Shown piece after piece: positions 45,667-56,625 of a stretch of 64,000 nucleotides of DNA. Source of the stretch: Exophiala sp. HKRS030 (Eukaryota; Ascomycota; Eurotiomycetes; Chaetothyriales; Herpotrichiellaceae); the NCBI GenBank assembly GCA_023897205.1, contig JAHWDD010000003.1, forward strand, positions 5,707,665 to 5,771,664, in the 5' to 3' direction. Below the pieces are notes generated by a model, which ran no database searches, had not been told where the DNA came from, and saw only the letters and a program-made list of their open reading frames with translations. A program made the position numbers and the translations under genes. Each line of letters opens with the position of its first letter. Within the stretch, counting starts at the first letter, position 1.

Positions 45667-46645
45667 GGCGACGGGTTCCAAGGATCAAGACTTGAGGAAT
45701 GTGGCCTGGAATTCGGACCTGGACACAGCTTTCAATCAATAAGTGACTCCTCGATTCGAGAAGATAGCATTGTCATACTTATCAGCCACGTGAGAGGAAC
45801 TGAAGGGTTAGATCAACCATACAGATTCTTTCTGGTATGTTGTTGGAATGAGATTTTATGTCATGAAAACTCTGTAGGTTGCAGATAATTCAAAAAGAAG
45901 GAAGATATAGAGACTTGCCGAGACATTTCACGACGCGAATCGTCTGCCATCGCACAAACCTATGAGTTTGCTTGTGAAGACTCAAACATGAGCAGGCTTG
46001 CTCGAGGCTTATGGCTGCGAGATGCATTTTGGTTATGAGTTCATACTATGAGACCACGCGCAGATAAGGACGAAATATGCTATGAGGTGCACTTTCAGAA
46101 TACCTGTGCATCTCACAAGACTGGACTAAGGATATCTGTTGATTGGTCGCTCACACTCATTCACGTAGTCATAATGGTCTTGATTAACACCAGGGTACTC
46201 ATGATGGCCATCTCGCTCCACGATTCAGTTTTGGAAAGTATTTTGTTATTGTATAACCAAACTTTGAACAAAGTGATTGTATGTGATGATTTTGACAAAA
46301 GACAAACATCAGAATTCATAGGAGAGTCTTGCTGGAACGCCATAATGTCGACGGGCTTCCGTGGCCTCAGTGAGAGAAATGCAATTCTGAGCATATCGAA
46401 ATGCAAACCCCAACCTTTTAGATCTGATGTGGTGTCGTCAGGGGTCTATTTTGATAGCCTCGGTTCTACCCCAAACTCGACGAATACTCCGCTGCCCATC
46501 GACCATACATTTAGGCCGGACGATGACAGTCTCGCAGAACGCGGCAGTTGGTGTTCAATACCATGCTTGATCTATTGACTAGAATGTAGAAAAAGGCTCA
46601 AGGTTGCTTACATTTGCAATAATATAGAATTTTGAGACTTGAGGA
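45667..46645. other. Intergenic region
   Basis: About 980 bases. A 176-codon plus-strand frame (46048-46578) is open but has no recognisable domain, and I do not count it as a gene. The rest is the divergent promoter for the genes on both sides. Confidence 0.4.
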
Positions 46646-48688
46646 ATGGCTTCCGTTGAATTGTCAGGGGTCAGTGAGGGGGTTGTCATGAATGGTCATA
46701 TCGACGATGTTGAATCGCCACCAACAACGAGCACGACGAGAACCACAACGACACCACTGACCAACGGGTCCACGATGCAGCGAGAAGACGACTACAAGAC
46801 GTCGCCAGACATTGACAATCATAAAACACCAAACGACTCCAAACACCAACCTCAAAACCAAGTCCCCCTCCTTAACCAACCAGCGTACACACCCCTTCGC
46901 AAACTCCGTATCATCACCATTGGCGCCGGGTTCTCAAGTCTGATCTTCGCCCACAAACTGCGCTACGAACACCCGGATATGGAAACGCTGGTCAGCAACA
47001 CGATCTATGAATCCCGTGCTTCTGTGGGCGGCACATGGCTAATAAACTCGTACCCGGGAGTACAGTGCGACGTGCCGTCGCACATCTATGCTTTCCCCTT
47101 CGACCCGAACCCCGATTGGGATCGATTCTATTCTACTGGGCCACAGATCCAGGAGTACATCGAGCGCACGGTGCAGAAGTGGGATTTGGCCCGGGATATC
47201 GTGTTTGAGTCGAAAGTCGTTGGTGCCTTCTGGGAAGAGGATCGGGGAAAGTGGAGGGTTGTGATCGAAGGAAAAGACGGGGAGAGACGAGAGGAATGGG
47301 CCGATGTTCTCGTCTCGGCGCAGGGATTCCTGAATACATGGAAATGGCCCGAGATAGATGGCATAGACGAGTTTCAGGGGAAGAAGGTGCATTCTGCGTC
47401 ATGGGACCATGATTATGATTATTCGCGAAAGAAAATTGCCGTCATTGGGAATGGGTCTTCTGGTATTCAGATATTGCCGTCGCTGGCGAGGCTGGATGGG
47501 ACAGAGGTTACGAGTTTTCAGAGGGGACCCACATGGATTGTGGCGAGGATGGATCCAGGTAGGTTGCTGGGCAAACCGAATATTGGATCGAATCCCGAGT
47601 ATACCGAAGAGGACAAACGCAAGTTTCGTGAGGACAAAGATCATCATCGTCAATATCGCAGGAATCTGATTCACAGAATAAACAATGCGTTTAGAATGGT
47701 GAGTTTGCTACATTTTCGCTTCTTGTTTTTCTCTCGTGGTATTCCGGTGTTCTTCTTTCGCACAAGGCCAGGTCGACTAACTCGAAGTTTGCCTCGAAGT
47801 TTGTCAAGGACTCAGTGGAAAACAAAGAGAATACCGCCTATGCCAGAAAGCAGATGGCGGATAAACTCAACAACGACCCCGAACTTTGTGAGAAATTGAT
47901 ACCAAAATGGGAGCTGGGGTGTAGAAGAGTGACTCCAGGAGCTGGTTATCTCGAGGCGTTCCTGAAACCAAACGTTCACCTGACACAGAGTCCAATTATC
48001 AAACTCGCGAAAGACTCTATCGTGACAGAGGATGGCAATAATTATAAGGTAGATGTTGGTAAGTTGATCTGGCCCGAGGCCGCGATCTGGTGCTCAACAG
48101 GTAGAATGAAAAACTGACCTTCTTCTCGCAGTTGTTTGCGCCACAGGGTTTGACGTCTCACATTGCCCTATCTATCCAATCGTTGGCCGTAACAAAGTCA
48201 GCCTCGCAGACAAATGGGCCGATGAACCAGAGTCATATTTCTCTGTGGCATGTCCGGACTTTCCAAATTACTTTATCTTCACAGGACCTAATGCCGTGGT
48301 AGGCCATGGATCACTGGTGGAAGGACTCGGCTGGGTGGCAGAGTATATCATCAAATGGCTGAGGAAGATCGCATCTGAAGATATCCATTCTGTGGCACCT
48401 ACACAAAGAGCAACGGATGACTTTACTAGATATGGCGATGAGATACACAAGACGTTGGTCTGGACAGGTCAATGCCGGAGTTGGTACAAGAAGAACAGAG
48501 TGGATGGACGAGTGACGGCGACATTTCCTGGGAGTGCTCTGTTATTCAGAAAGATGATCTCGGACATCAGAGGTGAGGATTTTGAGATCAGATATAACAC
48601 GGGAAACAAGTTTCGTTTTATGGGAAATGGCTTCACAGAGTATGAGTTGGACGACTCTACTGATTTGGCTTGGTACGTGAAGAATTAG
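46646..48688 (+). CDS. Flavin monooxygenase, Baeyer-Villiger type
   Basis: FAD- and NADPH-dependent monooxygenase. Exons 46646-47698, 47788-48058 and 48132-48688 (626 residues). An alternative acceptor 12 bases downstream would start exon 2 at 47800. A polar, Thr-rich N-terminal extension of about 85 residues precedes the FAD Rossmann motif GAGFSSL. The NADPH motif is GNGSSGIQ (about residue 270). The BVMO-type fingerprint region reads FQGKKVHSASWDHD, with Asp where classical enzymes have Pro after Trp. VVCATGFDVS is the ATG motif of class B monooxygenases. HGSLVEGLGWVAEYI and SWYKKN near the C-terminus match the steroid/sterigmatocystin-type branch. Substrate is unknown; ketones or steroids are typical. 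The gene stands alone with no obvious cluster partner. Confidence 0.9.
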
Positions 48689-49120
48689 TTAGCGACTGAA
48701 GGGCGGGCCATTGAGTATACACTCCATATATGAAAGAGAATGATATTCAACCTCACATTGGAAAAGAACATATCAGCATATCTCCAAGGTCGGATCTATT
48801 GATTCACCGTATACTTGGCTGGGGTGAATCATACGCGTGTTGGAGTCCAACTGTCCCGCATCTGCCTTGATCATTCAGTCCATGCCCTCATCAGCAACAT
48901 TCTACGAGGACAACGACTACCCACCATCTTCCACTAGCCTCTCTCTTGAACGCCTTCTTGTGACTTGGGACCTCAATGAATCATTCCACTGTACTCCGCA
49001 GCATCTATCTCAGTTAAAGCCTCCTCCAACAAGCCAAGCAATCTACCCACTCAATCCCCTCCACTACCAAATCCCAGCCCGAACCATCGACTGACAATCA
49101 AACACCCATCTTCTCTCACA
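48689..49120. other. Intergenic region
   Basis: About 430 bases: the 3' flank of the monooxygenase and the promoter of ARPC5. Nothing else seen. Confidence 0.5.
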
Positions 49121-49606
49121 ATGGCCAACATAAACTGGCGCACAATCGACGTAGACGCCTACGACCCCGAATCCGCCTCCAACTTCCCCTTAACCACCCT
49201 ATTACCCTCAAACCTCCCCGCGCCATCCACATCATCCGAATCCGCACAGATCGGCCAACAAGTACGCCAACTGCTACGAGCCGGCGACAGCACAGGCGCT
49301 CTACAATCCGCGCTGGAAACCGCCCCCTTCGCCGGCGATGAGTCTGCGAAACAAGTCCACCTAGCCACGGTCCTCGAGGTGCTACAAGGAATCCGGCAGT
49401 CGGATGTCAGCAGGATCCTGGGCGAGATTCTGAAGCAACCCGGTGGTAGTGCGTTGGGCGATACATTGATGAAGTACATTTACAAGGGTATGGCGGTGGG
49501 TGCAGGTGGAAGTACAGCGAAGGGTGTGAGTCCGCAGACTACAGGGTCTGGGTTTAGCCAGATATCGGGAGGAATTTCGGCGAGGGTGGAGGTGGTCAGG
49601 TTATGA
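49121..49606 (+). CDS. ARC15: Arp2/3 complex subunit 5 (ARPC5, p16)
   Basis: Smallest subunit of the actin-nucleating Arp2/3 complex, needed for endocytic actin patches. It is a single exon of 161 residues. The N-terminus NINWRTIDVDAYDPE is the family signature. The helical body contains ALQSALETAPFAGDESAKQ and SALGDTLMKYIYKGMA, followed by the C-terminal end ISARVEVVRL. ATG 49121 gives the expected start. Its length is normal once the Gly/Ser-rich loop near residues 128-145 is counted. It is convergent with the dynactin p62 gene. Confidence 0.95.
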   Translation: MANINWRTIDVDAYDPESASNFPLTTLLPSNLPAPSTSSESAQIGQQVRQLLRAGDSTGALQSALETAPFAGDESAKQVHLATVLEVLQGIRQSDVSRILGEILKQPGGSALGDTLMKYIYKGMAVGAGGSTAKGVSPQTTGSGFSQISGGISARVEVVRL

Positions 49607-50026
49607 GTGTGTTGTTGAGTTGGCATGAGAAGTTGACTGAGGTTGTTGGTGTTGGTGGCATTGTCAGGGTGCTTTCAGATCGAAGGACGGTGTAATCGTG
49701 CGTCAAAGATGCGGTCTTTGTGTACCGGGGTCGTATGAATGCGCCCAGGCCTCTGGACGTAGAGGAAGGTCTTCAGAAACAGATTACCTGACCATACGAT
49801 AATCGACAGTCAACACTGGTTGTGGCATGAAGGAAAAAACGAAAAGAGAAGACACTCTCCACAAGCGCAGAGACGTGTCCACATTAGATGAACGACAGAG
49901 ATATAAGTCAAAAACCTTTCAATGAGTATGGGTATCATGCAGACAACGACATAGAACTCTTTCAAGCTGTGCTAAAAAAGATCACACACAGAAACAATAG
50001 CTTTCTTCAATACACACATGGCCATG
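49607..50026. other. Convergent 3' intergenic region
   Basis: About 420 bases between ARPC5 and dynactin p62. Presumed 3' UTRs only. Confidence 0.5.
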
Positions 50027-51823
50027 TCAGCACTGTACCCTGCCCACGCCAACCACCATCCAATAGCTCAATTCCCTACTCCCATCGTCCAGGCCACCAT
50101 CCCCTCCATCCCCTTCGTCAAGGACCTTATCCCTGCCCTCTCTGCGCTTCTTACTCCTCGACTCCTGCTGCTGATCGCCGCCCAGCTGTAATTGCTCCTC
50201 CGTGACTCGCCACTGGAGGCGCACTCTTATTGGGATTTCAATGACTTCTTCATCTTCGACCAACTCATGGCCTCTGATTTTGAGGATACTCGCGGGTACA
50301 ATCTCGATCACCACGCTGGCCCAGTTACGGCCTTGGTCGTATAATTTGCCTGCGATCTGCTCGCCGGCCGCGGCTGGTCGGGCGCCATTTGTTGATGAGG
50401 AGAGTGATGTCGATGAGTCCTTGTTGCTGCTACTGTTGGGGTTGTTGTTGATAGCATCGTCCCAGGCGTCGCTGTTCTTGCCGATTTCGAACTGCGGACA
50501 CAGAATGGTCACACGATGACCGTGTTTGCCGGGCGTCAGACTCGGGCTGCCGAGGGAGACTTGCACGTCTTCGAACAGTGGGTTGCGTAGTGTCATGACG
50601 AACTGGACGGGCTTGCCCGGTTGTAGAATAATGTCTCCGCCGTCGGGCGCGGGAGGTGGGAGGCCGCCTGAGATGGGGAGGGGTTTGAGTGTGATAAACG
50701 GGATGTAGTCTAGGGCGATTAATTTGACGCGGTATCGGGCGGATGAGATTTTGAATTCTGGTCGCGTGAGCATGTGTTTGCATGTCATGCAGCGTTTGAG
50801 CCGTTTGGTACGTAATAGTGTCGGCATTGGGAGGAGCTGTGAGGTGTTCGAGGCACTTGGGTTGCCGATGCTGGAGGGATATTGGTAGTCGCGTTGAGTT
50901 GAGGTGGTGGTTTCGGAGTAGGTTTGTTCGTTGTCGAAAGCCGTCATAGAGGTTGCGGATAGCTTGAAGCCTTCAGACAAAGTTTCAGCTTCTCGCATGA
51001 TGGTGACATTTTGTTCCGATCGTTTCTTGGAATCAATCTTGTTGTTGTATAAAGCCATGATGCGTTCGATCGACGAAGGTGATGAGTAGGCCATGTTGAC
51101 CGCAGCGTTGGAGAAGGTTGCATCTGAGGCGGTTGATTCAGAGATTTGTTTCGTATAAAATTTGTTCAGGGCATTGAACCGCGCAGTCTTCTCTCGTGAA
51201 GAGTGAGATGTCGACTTCGTTCCTGAATCCGGCGCTTCACCGGCTTCGTCTTGTCGAGATATCGGTGGTCGAGACAGGGAGGATGACTTTATCTGTTCAT
51301 CACCACGACCCTTGGACTGAGCTTTCGTTCCGTTGAGAATGTCGTCAAGCTGGTTCCGAATGCCTGTCGGCTTGTCGAACTTGATACCGACATCAAGAGT
51401 GTTCCACATACAATAGTTGCAATTGAGAACGAAAGGGCCGTCCTTCGGATCTTCCAAAGACGCTGTTATCATTTGCGAAGTACATATCGGACAATGGAAG
51501 CAATTTCGCGGACACCTGCCACCATCGGACCGCAATTGACCTTTTGATGCTTCAAACAAGCAGTCAGGACAAAATGGCGAGGCGATCTCCTCGGTTACAC
51601 ACCGAGGGCATTTGATCTCATGACATTCCTCACAATACAACAAGTGTTCAGGAGGGAACAGAGAAAAAGCCGAACGAGGATGTCGAGAGTCAAATGTATC
51701 TGCTGAATCCTGAATCGCTTGGTCGTAGTCAACCTCCCGTGATGCTCTCTTCGAGTTCAATGCTCTTTTCGAGGCATCTGAACAGGGGCATGAGATGAAT
51801 GTGTATGGAAAGGGAAGAGCCAT
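50027..51823 (-). CDS. Dynactin subunit p62 (DCTN4)
   Basis: Pointed-end subunit of dynactin, the adaptor that activates dynein for transport of nuclei and vesicles along microtubules. It is a single exon of 598 residues. The N-terminal zinc-binding region has paired cysteines (YCEECHEIKCPRC, then FCPDCLFEAS, FHCPICTSQM and LNCNYCMWNTLDVG), which is diagnostic. The domain runs on with FDKPTGIRNQLDDIL. A further Cys pair is in KRCMTCKHMLTRPEF (about residue 345). The beta-rich C-terminal half (IPFITLKPLPISGG, and VQLVMTLRNP-like VQFVMTLRNPLFEDVQV) matches the family, and RVRLQWRVTEEQ is near the end. The acidic/basic tail is low complexity. The frame is intact. Confidence 0.93.
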   Translation of the reverse strand: MALPFPYTFISCPCSDASKRALNSKRASREVDYDQAIQDSADTFDSRHPRSAFSLFPPEHLLYCEECHEIKCPRCVTEEIASPFCPDCLFEASKGQLRSDGGRCPRNCFHCPICTSQMITASLEDPKDGPFVLNCNYCMWNTLDVGIKFDKPTGIRNQLDDILNGTKAQSKGRGDEQIKSSSLSRPPISRQDEAGEAPDSGTKSTSHSSREKTARFNALNKFYTKQISESTASDATFSNAAVNMAYSSPSSIERIMALYNNKIDSKKRSEQNVTIMREAETLSEGFKLSATSMTAFDNEQTYSETTTSTQRDYQYPSSIGNPSASNTSQLLPMPTLLRTKRLKRCMTCKHMLTRPEFKISSARYRVKLIALDYIPFITLKPLPISGGLPPPAPDGGDIILQPGKPVQFVMTLRNPLFEDVQVSLGSPSLTPGKHGHRVTILCPQFEIGKNSDAWDDAINNNPNSSSNKDSSTSLSSSTNGARPAAAGEQIAGKLYDQGRNWASVVIEIVPASILKIRGHELVEDEEVIEIPIRVRLQWRVTEEQLQLGGDQQQESRSKKRREGRDKVLDEGDGGDGGLDDGSRELSYWMVVGVGRVQC

Positions 51824-52220
51824 GACTTATACCCCTGGGTTTCTTCGCTACCTGTCCACATTGACTGCGGCGGTCACTTATTCCAATGAGGCATTATGGA
51901 TGAGCCGGCCGATGTGCTTTCATAACGACCTACCGGTAAACGTTACTATGTCGCTAGAGTCACTGTTTCGACCCCTTGTAGACAAACAAGCCAAAGTACA
52001 AATGACGCAAATTCTTCTGTCTGACGCGTGGAAACGCGTTCTCGGCTGACCTTCTTCATACGTGTCACTCACTTAGTAGAAGTACTCACTAGATGATTGA
52101 CATCACTATAACGACATGAATAGACTAGACGATTGCTGGAAGAACGGGCTACGCTCGTTCTCAAGATGTACATGCTCACACATTGACTTGTTTGAGCAGT
52201 AATACAAATATCGAACCAGT
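51824..52220. other. Divergent promoter region
   Basis: About 400 bases between the divergent dynactin p62 and methyltransferase genes. No gene seen. Confidence 0.5.
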
Positions 52221-53294
52221 ATGAAGCCACCTAGGCTAAGACCATGGCTTCCAACACCAGCACTACGCAGGCGGATGGTCGCACATCGCCCATACGCAGT
52301 CCAGGCCCCAGGTGCTCCAACACTGCAGATTTTCAATGAGCATACCAAGTACCTACAAAAAGAGCGAGCTGCTGCTCATGCAGAACAAAGTCGGCAGGTC
52401 GACTATCTCAAAGACGAAGTCTCTCAACGGCTCGTCGACCGACTCCTCGACATCAACCGTCAATTTCCCAAAGTCCTTGACCTGGGCGCCAACAGTTGCA
52501 ACATTGCCCGCTCTCTCTCGAAACCACCCCTGTTCGCGCCCGAAGTGCCCGAAGACGCAACAAACCAGAAGATCCCACTGTCAGAGCGGATACAAGAACT
52601 AGTGTGCGCCGACACTTCACCGACAGCACTGCATCGAGACGATGGTCTCCCTCCACCTGCTATTCCAATCACACAAACAGTTCTGCAGTCTCTAGAAGCA
52701 CTTCCCTACCAGGCCAACAGTTTCGATGCTGTCATCTCCTCGCTCTCCCTCCACTGGATCAACGACTTACCCTCCATTCTTTCCAGTATCAACAACATCC
52801 TCAAACCCGATGCTCCCTTCCTCGCCGCCATGTTCGGTGGCGACACACTATTCGAACTGCGATCCTCCCTGCAGCTTGCAGACCTGGAGCGTAGGGGCGG
52901 TGTCTCACCTCACATATCCCCTCTAGCCGATGTGCGGGACATTGGCAGCTTGCTAGGAAGAGCAGGTTTCAAGCTTTTGACAGTCGACGTGGACGATATC
53001 GTGGTCGAATATCCTGATACGTTTGCGTTGATGACTGATATCCAGGCCATGGGTGAAGGAAATGCTATTCTCAAGTCCGAAGGTGGCCCAATCAGTCGTG
53101 ACGTCTTGCTGGCCAATGAAGCCATCTACAGAGAGTTGCACTGTAATGAGGGTGAGAAGGAGAGGATTCCTGCCACCTTTCGAGTCATCTACATGATTGG
53201 CTGGAAGGAAGGAAAGAACCAACAGCAGCCCTTGGAGCGAGGTAGTGGTAGTGTCAATATGAAGGACATCCTTGGTGGTGGCGAGTTTAGATAA
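52221..53294 (+). CDS. NDUFAF5-like mitochondrial methyltransferase/hydroxylase
   Basis: Complex I assembly factor of the class I SAM-dependent fold; the human orthologue hydroxylates an Arg of NDUFS7. Single exon, 357 residues. An Arg-rich, acid-free N-terminus (MKPPRLRPWLPTPALRRRMV) is a likely mitochondrial presequence. FNEHTKYLQKERAA is the conserved start of the mature protein. Motif I reads KVLDLGANSCNIARSL, departing from the DxGxGxG ideal as is normal in this family. FDAVISSLSLHWINDLPSIL and LFELRSSLQLADLERRGGVS are the characteristic blocks. The end RVIYMIGWKEGKNQQQP is also typical. The frame is intact. Confidence 0.92.
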   Translation: MKPPRLRPWLPTPALRRRMVAHRPYAVQAPGAPTLQIFNEHTKYLQKERAAAHAEQSRQVDYLKDEVSQRLVDRLLDINRQFPKVLDLGANSCNIARSLSKPPLFAPEVPEDATNQKIPLSERIQELVCADTSPTALHRDDGLPPPAIPITQTVLQSLEALPYQANSFDAVISSLSLHWINDLPSILSSINNILKPDAPFLAAMFGGDTLFELRSSLQLADLERRGGVSPHISPLADVRDIGSLLGRAGFKLLTVDVDDIVVEYPDTFALMTDIQAMGEGNAILKSEGGPISRDVLLANEAIYRELHCNEGEKERIPATFRVIYMIGWKEGKNQQQPLERGSGSVNMKDILGGGEFR

Positions 53295-53680
53295 AATGTA
53301 CAATAATATAGGGAATACTGTACAAAAGAGAACACAATCATTGAGTATGCCTGGTAGAATTGCCACATCTCAAGTCATCAGCGTTGTGAAGCAATTTACA
53401 GAGTTTCAATAATTTTTATTCGGAATATGACATTGACCCATGTTCGCCCGAGTGTGGGCGTCTAATGCTGCCACTGCATTTTTGATTGATTGAGTCATAC
53501 CCTTCTGACCTCAAAATACCAGATGTTGGAATTGAGCCTGTGGCGGATTGTCTTGCCCATCCAGTTACAAACCCCAGCCATGAAACGATCTTGGTGGTAC
53601 CCATGGTCTTCTCGTCAACCTTGATTTGCTTTCACCAGCCACATGCAGAAGACTCTCATCCAACCCACTTCTCAAGCCAT
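53295..53680. other. Convergent 3' intergenic region
   Basis: About 390 bases, presumed 3' UTRs of the methyltransferase and eS7 genes. Nothing else seen. Confidence 0.5.
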
Positions 53681-54434
53681 CTAAAAATCAGTAGGACCGC
53701 TCAAAGGGAATTCGAATCCGACACCACGTCCTGTCAACTTTCGGTAAACCTCAGCGAAAGTGTCGAGTCTGTAATCAACACCACCACGCTCCTTCTCATC
53801 CAAGACGACCTTGAGGGTCTTGCTGCCATCTTCCTTTGTTCGGAGTCTCTTGCCCACAATCTCAACTGGGTAGACAACATCGGCGAGGATGGCGTCGTGA
53901 ACGGCAGTCAGAGTTCGGGAACGAGGACGCTTCTGGGTCTGCGAGGTTCGGGAGCGGTTGCTGCGCTTGGGACGAGGGAGGATACGGCGCGAGGCGAGGA
54001 TCAGGACATGGCGGTCGGAGAACTTCTTCTCGAGTTCGCGGATCAGGCGTTGTTGGACTTTGTGGAAGTTGGCCAACAATGGAACGGGGACGAAGATGAC
54101 AATAGCGCGTTTGCCGTGGCCGACTTCGAGCTGTAGAGCAAAGATGTTTGTTAGCCTTTTTCCTTCCACTAAACAATGTGCGTTTTGTGTGTGTCCCTTC
54201 TCGTCTGTACGAAGCGATCGTGGGTTTGTGCCGGAGGAATTGATTGAGAGCCAGTCTGGGGATTCTTCATACCTCACGAGCAGACACGAATTGAAGGGGT
54301 CTGAGAGAGGCCTTGAGATCTGTGATGTTGGTCTCGAGTTCGTAAAGAGCGGTTGCGATGCTGGTCTCCAACTCAGAAGGGTTTTGTCGAGAGGGACTGT
54401 TGGCAGCAATCTTGTTGAGTGCTGGTTGAGACAT
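53681..54434 (-). CDS. rps7: 40S ribosomal protein S7 (eS7)
   Basis: Structural protein of the small cytosolic ribosomal subunit. Exons 54434-54273 and 54130-53681 (203 residues, normal size). Intron 54131-54272 is 142 nt, longer than most here, as often seen in ribosomal protein genes. Splicing joins SARE to [19 protein letters not shown]. Other family blocks are [32 protein letters not shown] and [18 protein letters not shown]. The C-terminus [20 protein letters not shown] is typical. Confidence 0.96.
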
Positions 54435-55362
54435 GATTGCGACTGGAGCTTGAATGAACTCCCTGAAAATCGCCAATTGTCTCAAAGTTTTCAGATGGTG
54501 GTTGTGGTTGACGGGATGGAGGTTGTTGGCTACACTTTCACACACAGATTCTTGGGTGTAAGGGAAAATCCATGAGTGGATGTGGTTGGTCTGCCAAGAA
54601 TTTCATGGATGAAAGCCCTAATTCCTCGAAGGTACAGGACGAATTATGTAAGCAGGACTTGTCACGTGACTTGTCATTTCTTACTACGGTTTCCCATGCC
54701 AAGGCACAATTTATTCACTCATATTTCCATCCTTGGTGGGCATGTCCACGACATGTCATACCTTTCTGTTCTCAGGATGTCGGGTTTTCAAAGGCCAGCT
54801 GACCGGAGCTCAAGTCAGGCGAAAATGCGATCACAAATTCTTTACACAGGCGACCATTTCATGATTGCTACATTTGATGGCATCTGTAGGTTTCTACATA
54901 CAACATCCAAGCCAGGTGCGAATCATTCATGTCTGCCAGTCGGGCCGAAACCCAATCGGCTTAATATCTCTTGATCGAAATAACGGCAATGATTTTGTGC
55001 AGGGATTGCAATGCTAGGCAGTTCGAGGCCGCGCGAGGCCGACCGAGGCCTAGCGAGGCCTAGCGAGCCTTGGATGCATCATGGCTGGAGCACGAACTTC
55101 GGCCATGGCATCAAGTGTGTTCTACGTCGTAAACATCATGTCACTGGTAAGTATTCGGATTTCACGTCACAACCATGTGAAATTATCATGTAGGTCAAAA
55201 CACCATGCAAATTTGGAGGACCGTTGGCGACATGAGTAGGTAGGTTTTTCATGACTTAAACTTATCCATAGCCTCCGCCCAACAAGAAAATCACAACATC
55301 ACTCACAGCTCTTTTTGATACTCCGGAAAATTTGCACGTACGCACTCAGTCCAGAATTCAAG
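54435..55362. other. Divergent promoter region, eS7 / MDR gene
   Basis: About 930 bases between divergent genes. It contains a GC-rich 10-bp tandem repeat at 55021-55070. No supported gene. Confidence 0.45.
55021..55070. repeat. 10-bp GC-rich tandem repeat (NNNCGAGGCC)5
   Basis: Five 10-base units in exact register, each ending CGAGGCC except the last (CGAGCCT). The first three bases vary: GTT, GCG, GAC, TAG, TAG. It lies about 300 bases upstream of the MDR start codon in otherwise ordinary intergenic DNA. Confidence 0.85.
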
Positions 55363-56427
55363 ATGTCGTTACCAACAACCAGCGACGTCTGGGTGATCCA
55401 AGGCACAGAAGCTTCAAAAGGATGGGACAATGTCGAATTGCAGAAGGATCGTGAGCTTGAAGATCTCGGCGAATATGGTGTTCTGGTACAGATCCTAGAT
55501 GTGTCAGTAAATTATCGTGACCTCGTTATCCCATTGGGTCAATACAATCTTCCACTTGATCTTCCGCGCGTGGCATGCTCGGATGCTGCAGCGAATGTTC
55601 TTGCAGTTGGTTCCAAGGTGAAGTCTTTCTCCAAAGGCGACAAAGTGATCACGCTCTTCTTCCAAGGCCATCAACATGGGCCCATCACACTGGCAGCTGT
55701 AGCCACAGGACTTGGCGGCGCTCTTGACGGCACACTGCGAAAGTACGCTGTATTTCCAGAATCAGGTCTCGTGCTTGCACCCTCAAACCTCTCGCCTGCT
55801 GAGGCAGGTACCTTGACCTGCGCACCATTGACGGCTTGGAATTCACTTTACGGCCTCGAGTCCAAGGCACTGAAACCAGGCGACACCGTCTTGACGCAAG
55901 GATCTGGTGGTGTCTCACTATTCGCAATCCAATTGGCGAAGGCTGCAGGAGCCACAGTCATTGCAACCACTTCAAGTGATGACAAACAGAAGAAACTGGA
56001 AGAGCTAGGTGCAGATATCGTGATAAACTACAAGAAAGATCCGAATTGGGGTGAAACAGCAAAGAGACTTAGTCCAAACAAGGCAGGCATTGATCACATC
56101 CTTGAAGTTGGAGGACCAGGTACCATGGCACAAAGTTTGAAAGCCATCAAGCTCGAAGGTGTGATATCCGTTATAGGGTTCTTGGGTGGTCCCAAATCTG
56201 AGGCAGAACCTAGCACCTCGCAAGCATTGTCAGCGGGCTGCATTATTCGCGGCGTCTCCACTGGCTCCAAAGTACAACTCCAAGCTATGAATCGTGCAAT
56301 CGAAGCGAGCAATATTCATCCGATCGTGGATCCGAAGGCATTTGGGTTCGATGAGGTCAAGAAGGCATATCAATATCAATGGGAGCAGAAGAATTTTGGA
56401 AAAGTCATCATTCATGTTAGCGGATGA
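55363..56427 (+). CDS. Zinc-type alcohol dehydrogenase-like MDR oxidoreductase
   Basis: Cytosolic NAD(P)H-dependent medium-chain oxidoreductase. Single exon, 354 residues from ATG 55363 (the open frame extends 48 bases further up without a better start). The GroES-like N-terminal domain includes NYRDLVIPLGQYNLPLDLP. The nucleotide-binding motif is TQGSGGVSLFAIQLAKAAGA (about residue 175), followed by TTSSDDKQKKLEELGAD. The catalytic-zinc Cys/His set of classical alcohol dehydrogenases is absent, placing it with zinc-free quinone-oxidoreductase-like members despite the common name. The end FGKVIIHV is typical. Substrate is unknown. The frame is intact. Confidence 0.92.
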   Translation: MSLPTTSDVWVIQGTEASKGWDNVELQKDRELEDLGEYGVLVQILDVSVNYRDLVIPLGQYNLPLDLPRVACSDAAANVLAVGSKVKSFSKGDKVITLFFQGHQHGPITLAAVATGLGGALDGTLRKYAVFPESGLVLAPSNLSPAEAGTLTCAPLTAWNSLYGLESKALKPGDTVLTQGSGGVSLFAIQLAKAAGATVIATTSSDDKQKKLEELGADIVINYKKDPNWGETAKRLSPNKAGIDHILEVGGPGTMAQSLKAIKLEGVISVIGFLGGPKSEAEPSTSQALSAGCIIRGVSTGSKVQLQAMNRAIEASNIHPIVDPKAFGFDEVKKAYQYQWEQKNFGKVIIHVSG

Positions 56428-56625
56428 CTTCAATAGGTTTTGATGCGGTTCGCACATTCGCTTAAGGTCATATATTGTCACTACACACCAAAGAGACAAG
56501 ACACCGAAAACACGCTTGGAATGGATTATTGAAACGTACAACAAGGATTGATGCCCACTATGACCATCGAAGTCCCTCTGCGCTATACTGGCGTGACTGG
56601 CCACCAGTCAGAAGTACTCCACTCG

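Noticed and set aside
46048..46578. 176-codon plus-strand open frame
   Set aside because: No recognisable domain and atypical composition; it lies in a promoter region and is best seen as chance.
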